This document shows positions 57,374 to 64,000 of a DNA stretch of 64,000 nucleotides, piece after piece. Position numbers and translations under genes: made by a program. The stretch covers positions 14,880,001 through 14,944,000 of the forward strand of contig OY821751.1 of assembly GCA_963682055.1 (NCBI GenBank). The letters are read 5' to 3'. The notes under the pieces are model-generated. The model had not been told where the DNA came from. It made no database searches and worked only from the letters and a program-made list of their open reading frames with translations. The stretch is from Primula veris (lineage: Eukaryota > Streptophyta > Magnoliopsida > Ericales > Primulaceae). Position 1 is the stretch's first letter; every line of letters starts with the position of its first letter.

Positions 57374-57582
57374 TGTTATGTGACATATTAGCTCAGTATA
57401 TATATTATATATGAGACATAGAGAGAACATAGAGAGAGGGAACAGTAGGTCTTTATTCATCAGAATGTATGAATGAATGTAAAATACAAGACTCCTAACC
57501 CTCTTTATATAGATAGAGGGGTAGGGTTATAAGCCCACTTGGGCCCAGTACAAGCCCAATAGTCCAATAATATCCTACAACA
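57374..57582 (-). repeat. 3' LTR of Copia copy 2
   Basis: 209 bp, TGTTATGTGACATATTAG to TATCCTACAACA, matching the reverse complement of the 49037-49282 LTR. A candidate TATA-like TTATATAGATAGAGG is at about 57506. Confidence 0.88.
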
Positions 57583-58099
57583 CTCCCCCTTTGGACGTCT
57601 TGAATTCTTCGTCTTCATGCAGTCGATCTGAGTCGAGTTTATTCGCAATGCTAAACACATAAAAACCTTAGGGCCGGAAAACCCAGTGTGGGACAAAACC
57701 GGTACCTAGGAGAAACTGTGTAGCCGAATGATATAGGCCGAAATATCATGCAAGTAACTAACCACAAAACAGTGTGCCTCATCAAAACCTTAACAGAGCA
57801 AACCCAATGGGAAAATCTCTGATCGAAGGAAAAAGAGTGCAACAGTGGTAGTAGTAGGGGATCAACCACAAAACAGGTGCCTCATCAAAACCTTGCTAGA
57901 GTAAACCCAGTGGGAAAAAATCTCTAGTCGAAGGACAAAAGAGTACACAGTAATAATAAGTATACAACAGGATACTCCCCCTAATTTCGGCAATCTTAAG
58001 TGAGATAAGATGGGAACGTGTCTCGCTAAAAACCTTGCCAAGGAAAACCCAGTGGGAAAAAACCTTGGTCTAAGGAAAAAAAAATACACGAGCATGCGA

Positions 58100-58330
58100 C
58101 TGGATGCTCCCCCTCACTTGCACACGACAGGGTGCGAAGATTTCGACTAAATAGTAATTAGTGCAATAAACATTCACCTGGATGCTCCCCCTCACTTGCA
58201 CACGACGGGGTGCAAGGATTTCATATTTCAAGAAAGAGTACGAGCATTCGACTGTATGCTTCATTTATTTGCACACGACTGGATGCAAGAAAATCTAACG
58301 TGGAATAGAATGAGCATTCAACTGGATGCT
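58100..58330 (-). repeat. Repeats with GGATGCTCCCCCTCACTTGC in copy 2
   Basis: At 58102 and 58171 (plus strand) the same TGGATGCTCCCCCTCACTTG segment with GCACACGAC recurs, with degenerate versions at about 58254 and 58322. On the minus strand each is a purine-rich GGGGGAGCATCC, resembling extra polypurine tracts. Confidence 0.6.
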
Positions 58331-58469
58331 CTTAAACTTCATATGTGAAGAATAATTTCGGTGAGAAATGCTAAATAGCATAATCTAGTCATATCTCTCT
58401 TGATCGATAACAACAAGTTGTCCTCAAATAAGACAAGTGTTTTATCTGTATCGTGAGATAGAGCATATG

Positions 58470-60175
58470 TAATTCAAATATGGCTACTACTAGCTCGAAG
58501 CCATATACACTCTCTAGTCGTCTCATAGAGCACGAGATCAGAGTGATTCGTTTGGAGTCATTCCAAGACCTCCAAGATATCGCCTTATTCCTAATGGCAA
58601 AGACATACCATGTTAGGAATATCCCTTATGCGGGTCTGATAAGTAACCAACATCGGTATAACCGAAAAAGGGTTGCGTTAATTCGAGTACCGAAGGGGGT
58701 AGGTACACTCGATGACGCAAAATGGGATAAGACAAGCCCTCATCCACAGTTACCTTAAGGTAATGGGAAAATGTCTTTTATGCCATTTCGATGGCAGCGT
58801 ATTAGCGCAATGTTGTGTCGAGCTATACCATTCACAACATACGAGATGTTCGTCATAGCACATTAGACCAAGTACAATGATGCGCTTATTGTACTTAGAT
58901 ATGAACATGATGGTTCAATATCTCTTCATCGTCTCATCAGAGACGGACTGGGTCTATATCAATGTCTAGTGATCGAACGATCATGGGAGAATCTGACGAC
59001 TTAGCGTCATGATGACTAAAACGTCATAACACCTTCTGGGTGTAGTTTGAATCATGGACTTAGATTCAATCTTTACGGGACTCGATCATCGGGCCGAGTC
59101 ACTACCGTGTCTTCCCAAGATCTTTCATCTCGAAGGCAAATCCAAAAATGGATCGCGTAATAAAACACGCAAGGGCATAATACTTGTTCAAGTATCCCAA
59201 GCTGATCAAGTACTCACTTAGGCGGTATACCACATCCGCTCGGATTATATTAATCCATATAGTGAACGTCTCAGTCAATTGAGATCGTGTTCCATGGTCA
59301 GGAACTACTTGATTTAAGCACATGAAGTCACACAGGGACCTTCATCTATATCTCTTTGTCTAAATCCCCATAGAGATAAAACCGTGACCACATTCATGGC
59401 TGCATACTCAGTTTTTCGGAAACTACTAAAATGGTAAAGTAGGGGACTGTTATAATGTCCATTACGAGGAAATCAACCATCTCGTAATCAATTCCAAGGT
59501 GTGAGAGAAGCCTTGCGCTACTAGGCGAGCATTCTACAATCTCATTATTCTCATCACTTTTCCTTACGAATAACCAAATAAACGAACTCCTTTAACATTG
59601 GTGGTGTTGGAGCTACAGGTCCGAACACACTTTCGCCAAGGAGTCTACTTGGATTGCAAGTCTCCATTAGTCCAGTCTATTCTACGTTAACTTCAGGCAA
59701 CGGTACATGGTTCTCTGTCATAATTTGCTCATATTATCAGTCGTCACCGAATATATGAACAAGTAATCAATGACAGTCCCATTTCGCTTCAATATCGTCT
59801 AAGATATCATGATCGACAGATATTTCAAGATTCTTAGGATGAGGAGGAAATCACACATCTCCTTGATCCTTTATAATCTCATGCGACAAACGAGTTTCAG
59901 TTCACCACCTCTGGGGCTGAACGAATTAAGAACATGTCAACTTCCTCATATCTTGGGAAGGACGACAGACTGACGGCCGACGACAGCGTCCTTTGCTTGG
60001 CGGGTTCGGCCAAAGCAACGTGTTACGACAGGAACACGGCGTCCGACAGGGACGTCTATCCTTGCAAGCATTTTGCAGCAGGTATAAATGATCTCGTGAC
60101 ATATCATAAAGTCATTAAATACGTCTGGCATTTAGTTAGACTTGAGGGAGTCTATGCACTTACTTATCACTAAGT
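58470..60175 (-). pseudogene. Copia copy 2: linker, RT and RNase H remnants
   Basis: On the minus strand: MLARIDVPVGRRVPVVTRCF then GRTRQAKDA at about 60065-59990; YRLSEYLISLGYLNKYYALA, then FITRSIFGFA joined directly to FEMKDLGKTR, at about 59210-59105; RNase H-like text near 58700-58480. The RT catalytic YVDD segment is absent at the same place as in copy 1. In contrast to copy 1, the junction is in frame here. Confidence 0.75.
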
Positions 60176-62808
60176 GCAGTTTTGGGGATCAAGCTAAGAC
60201 TGAGTGGGTTATGCCACGTTACTTCACGTCGTTTCTTATCAACGGTAACGTGCAAATCTCCCCCTAACGACGGGGAGAACAGTCTTAGCGATGTCACTTT
60301 CGCATATCATGCGGTAAAGAGATCGCTTGCCAAGGTTACTCTATCAAATGATAGGCAGGAGATTCATAATCGACTTATCTCCCCTTCAGAGGTCCATATT
60401 TTGAACGCTAGAGCGGCTCAATCAAAATATTAATTAATCACTCTAAACACGCGTTAATATGAGACTTCTGGCTCATAACCAGTAACCAGCTGATACGCAT
60501 ATGGTGTTTGAGTGTCTATGGGCCTCATAACGGACCAATACAGCAAAATAGCATAACCCCACACGGAAATATAAATTTTGGTGCGCAAGACCAAGAAATG
60601 CGTGCAATCATTTGCAGTCGCATCATCAAACTTTCCGTGAGTCCATTTTGGGTCTGAACATAATCGACAAGATGTTCAATTTCAATTTCCAAACTCAAGT
60701 AATTCAAATCGAAATTTCGATTCTTACTCTTCGGTATTATCAAGTCGACTAGACTTTTCAGGATAATCCGGATCATGAGCCATCAACTTAATGATAGGGC
60801 TAAAAGTTTGAGAAATGCTGCATTTCTGTGGACAACAATAATCATGTGACCTTATTGTCGATGCATCAACCATAACCATTTATATTTATGGTCCGTCTTA
60901 TGGTTGGATAAGTCCACAATAACTCCTTCAATTCTTTACAAGAATTCTACGAGTTCTTTTCGTGATCTTTACACATACTGGTCTTTCAAAGTGAGCATTA
61001 GTGGCATGAATTTCGGATTAATCACGAAATATATTCTCAAAGAGAATCCAAATGCGATGCGATTATAAATCAACCATCGTATTTTGACCCGGGAATATCT
61101 CATCCGGTCAATGCCACAATATCAAAATGCTCTTATCAATCGACGACAGGCGAATGATAGTACAGACAATCATGTCTTAGCATCTAAATCATTTATCATT
61201 CGACGACAGGCGAAATGATAAGGTAACTTTAAATGCTTTAAAGAATGTGGTAGCAACCACTTGAAAGACATTTCAACTCCTCTAAAATACGATTTTGGTC
61301 GTATTGAATGGAGGGTATGTAAAGAAATTTTAATTCTTTCATGAACTATTACCAGATAACACTGGTTTTCTCGAATATTTTATAACTCAACAAGGTACGG
61401 CAGGACCTACATGAGTATAAGACTTCATATTTGACAAATCAATTTGGTTTTATCAAAGATTTCGATTTTGGAACGACAGGTCCAGAATCATTGTCACTGA
61501 GTACTCTTTTAGGCAAAATAGTTGGTGAAATTATGTGGTACACTGTTACCCACTATTTTCAAAAAAATCAACTACCCCACAAGTATTGCCTAAAATTTCA
61601 TAATTTAAAGTTTGGTCACATTTGTCAAAAAAAATTTGCTCAAAACACTTTAAATTATTTCGAGAAATTTCGTGAACAGGCAAACCATAATCCAAAAGTA
61701 TGTCCAAATGGAAAAATCATAATCCAAATGGAAAAATATAATCCAGATGAGCGAAAAAATGGCTCAATGATTTATCAAAATCAATAAAGAAAGGTACCAA
61801 ACTTATTTGAGCCACAAAACCGGGGGTCTCAAATGTTTCCTTTCAGTTATCTTTAACCACATTAGCATCGGTTTTTCCACTTTTATAATAGTTGTGAACT
61901 ATTTAAGGAGTAACCGTGCATGACCGTTGTCTTTATAGCATAGAGTTGGCTCCTTGAGCATCATCTCTTACTTTGTGACAATGGTCCATATTGTTCCTTT
62001 CAATTACTGTCTTGGAGCCACAGGTTTTCGATTTTGACGATTGTCTAAAATCTCACTTGGCTAGGCGATTCATCGGGATCGCGACAGTTCGAGACAAATA
62101 ACACTTGTCTCGGTTCTCGATTCGTGGAGAAACAAATATACACGAAGAGTATTAATATCAGGCAAACAATTCGCCATTGACCCAATAGGATTAAAACTAC
62201 TCACCGGGGTAATTTTCTTATCCAATAACAGATGGGTGATAAAGGAACATGGTGAATATAAATTCACGATACTGCTTATGGAATACAATTTCCAATCTAG
62301 TATTTTGGTGAAGTATTGCTCCAATATGTCAATTTCAGACATTTGTTCACCATAGACGTCATCACGTCTCAAATGTGGCGGCGGAATAAATCAATGCCTT
62401 AGCATTCATCTCGAGAGTAACAACAAACTCATGTTTTACTCATCAAAGATGGCATCTAAAAAAAAATTTGGGCATCACATTTTCACACATCAGGGTGACT
62501 AACATGTGGTGACGGAATAACATCAACGTCTAAACAGTTATTTCGCAAGTATGTTTTGCGATTTTTCTCATCATAGATGGCATCCAACATGTGTTGGGAG
62601 TTCTGGATTATTTTTCATATAAAACGACTGGTTTATATGTTTATGGTTTGCACAAGCACAAACTTTTTTTCCGAAACGACAGGTTCGAAAACATTAGTTT
62701 TGCTTCTCATGTGAATCGGTTCTCATTGATCGAACGACGGGTCGATACTGAAATACCAATTCGGCGAAACATACATCACTATATAAACACACTCGGAGAA
62801 ATTATTAT

Positions 62809-62937
62809 TTAGTCAACCCCTTTCGGTAGCTCTATTTGAACACGATCAGGAAAGACGGTGAGGGGGGTGGGCACGAATGCCTCTTTAAAACCGACCTCAT
62901 TAGGAGAACGACTTCCGCCTTTATCCTTCCTAGACAT
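62809..62937 (-). pseudogene. Short Copia copy 2 ORF, possible gag start
   Basis: 42 codons from ATG at about 62935: MSRKDKGGSRSPNEVGFKEA, then FVPTPLTVFPDRVQ, and stop after PKGVD. A damaged equivalent is at about 50043-50160 in copy 1 (MAEERCQR, SYNEVGF-like). The position, first ORF after the leader, suggests the N-terminus of gag, but no gag domain can be recognised. Confidence 0.4.
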
Positions 62938-62980
62938 CGTATCCAAATAGGTGAGCCTATTTGGGGAAGATTCATAATTT

Positions 62981-64000
62981 TTCCAACTTAAATGTGAATA
63001 TATATGATTTTCGCATTTTATATATGGCAATAATATTAACAGAATAGAGAATATCTATCTAGATTAACCACATATATATAAACAGGCAGTAAATATATTT
63101 TAGGATCTATCTAATCATGCAGGAGATTTGGTGTTATAAACAAATCAATTTAAGATTATCAATCAATCCATAAAGATTCTAACATATCAAATCAAATCAA
63201 TTTAAGATTATCAATCAATCCATAAAGATTCTAACATATCAAATCAAATCAATTAGATCCAATCAAATAATTTACTGGCATATGTGATATTTATATATGA
63301 TAATATCAAAAGATATGATTACGCTAACAAGATATCAATCAATTATCTATGTTTATCGCCATATGAATAATTCTATACATGGTAGTTTTAACATGCAAGC
63401 AAAACAATATATTTTTAATTACCAATTAATTCTATATATGGTAATTTTTAACATGCAAAGTGGTTAAATATACATGGAAACATATCAATTTATTCAATTC
63501 ACATGCAATTTTTATTCACTTGCCTTTTTAATAAATATATATATGCATGTGGGTGAATATTTAGACCGAATATTGATTTTTATAACCCATATATACTGTT
63601 TTTATAGATGTAATATACTACAGGGACTATCCGTGTAATTTCAACAAACTATATATATATTTACAGCATTATTACTGCTTCAGTCCATAATTTCAGACAA
63701 GTTTCAGTTTAGTCCTTGAGTAATTTCCAGAATAGTTTACAGCTTTCAGAGAATTACAAATCAGTACATACGTTTCAGTTTGTTGCAGATTTATCCGATA
63801 GATTAATACATGTTTTACAATTACATGATTTGGGTTATTTTGTATGATCTTATCAACAAATATGATTTTATAATCAACAATATGTGTGTTACGATCATAT
63901 ATAGTTATCCATACAAGTAACAAACTCTAATACACATGGATTATATACTACGGGATATTTATCATGTTTTAGTTATCCATAAAATAATACGTGCGATCAC
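62981..64000. other. AT-rich sequence, probable 5' leader of Copia copy 2
   Basis: A perfect tandem duplication of about 47 bp containing TCAATTTAAGATTATCAATC lies at about 63146-63245. ACATGCAA and TATATGGTA motifs recur as in the leader of copy 1 (49500-49930). The frame at 63693-63923 has no domain. No LTR or gene seen. Confidence 0.45.

Larger units (their letters stand above)
57374..64000 (-). mobile_element. Decayed Ty1/copia element, copy 2, inverted relative to copy 1
   Basis: Starts with a 209-bp LTR and a reversed PPT (CTCCCCCTTTGG at 57583-57594). The interior is collinear on the minus strand with copy 1: 57600-57750 with 54950-55070, 58480-58758 with 54100-54411, 59946-60131 with 52840-52980, 60525-60776 with 52213-52440, 62800-62960 with 50030-50160. 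Homology is clear to about 62980. The rest may be its 5' leader; no 5' LTR was recognised before the window end, so the right border is open. Confidence 0.82.

Noticed and set aside
59934..60433. Plus-strand ORFs of 79 and 83 codons
   Set aside because: Antisense to the Copia copy 2 linker region, which has the matching coding sense on the minus strand.
1..64000. Bacterial-type operons, phage or plasmid features, rRNA genes
   Set aside because: None were seen; the composition and elements are those of a plant nuclear genome.

Overview
This window is nuclear DNA from a flowering plant, probably a eudicot. The signs are very low gene density, AT-rich spacers, Ty1/copia elements primed by initiator-Met tRNA, MITEs, a MULE, plant-type glycosyltransferase remnants and one plant-specific transcription-factor gene. 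The only gene that looks intact and host-encoded is a TFIIB-related factor that I identify as PTF2 (40701-42284, minus). Almost everything else is transposable-element sequence, much of it nested, and five insertions can be closed exactly by their target-site duplications (TSDs).

Left part, 1-32454: fragments of a Sirevirus-type LTR flank a 1.7-kb minisatellite (188-1876). A large element with 2.4-kb LTRs follows. It carries only a Gypsy-type gag (5' LTR remnant to 2662, gag at 14152-15460, 3' LTR 15556-17416 plus 25541-26130). A young, nearly intact minus-strand Copia (3700-12232, TSD TGTTG) sits in its leader. A plus-strand Sirevirus (17422-25535, TSD GTTAC) sits in its 3' LTR. To the right is a minus-strand composite of three LTRs of a second Sirevirus family (26131-32454).

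Middle part, 32455-43732: this is the only gene-like island. It holds a fragment of Copia pol, an intron-bearing exostosin-type (GT47) glycosyltransferase pseudogene (34114-37537), a wrecked UGT91-like glycosyltransferase pseudogene (38505-38985, minus), and PTF2. A 199-bp Tourist-like MITE lies 34 bp upstream of the PTF2 start codon.

Right part, 43733-64000: a 4.65-kb MULE (43742-48396, TSD AATTCGTAA) carries a broken transposase and, convergent to it, a GRF-zinc-finger/coiled-coil/membrane-anchor gene fragment. Next is a Harbinger/Tourist-like element (48487-55650, TSD TAA) split by a decayed Copia (49037-55301, TSD GTTCT). A second copy of that Copia family lies in opposite orientation from 57374 to at least 62980. 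Both copies appear to lack the same block of reverse transcriptase that should hold the YVDD motif, so the lineage probably spread in trans.

The most interesting signals are: clustered, family-specific palindromes at the same place in the LTRs of two Sirevirus families, repeated again in front of a 3' accessory ORF; the gag-only LTR element; the GRF cargo in the MULE; the RT-deleted Copia lineage; and an in-frame 72-bp tandem duplication at the end of PTF2. All similarity calls are from reading motifs; no database search was run.
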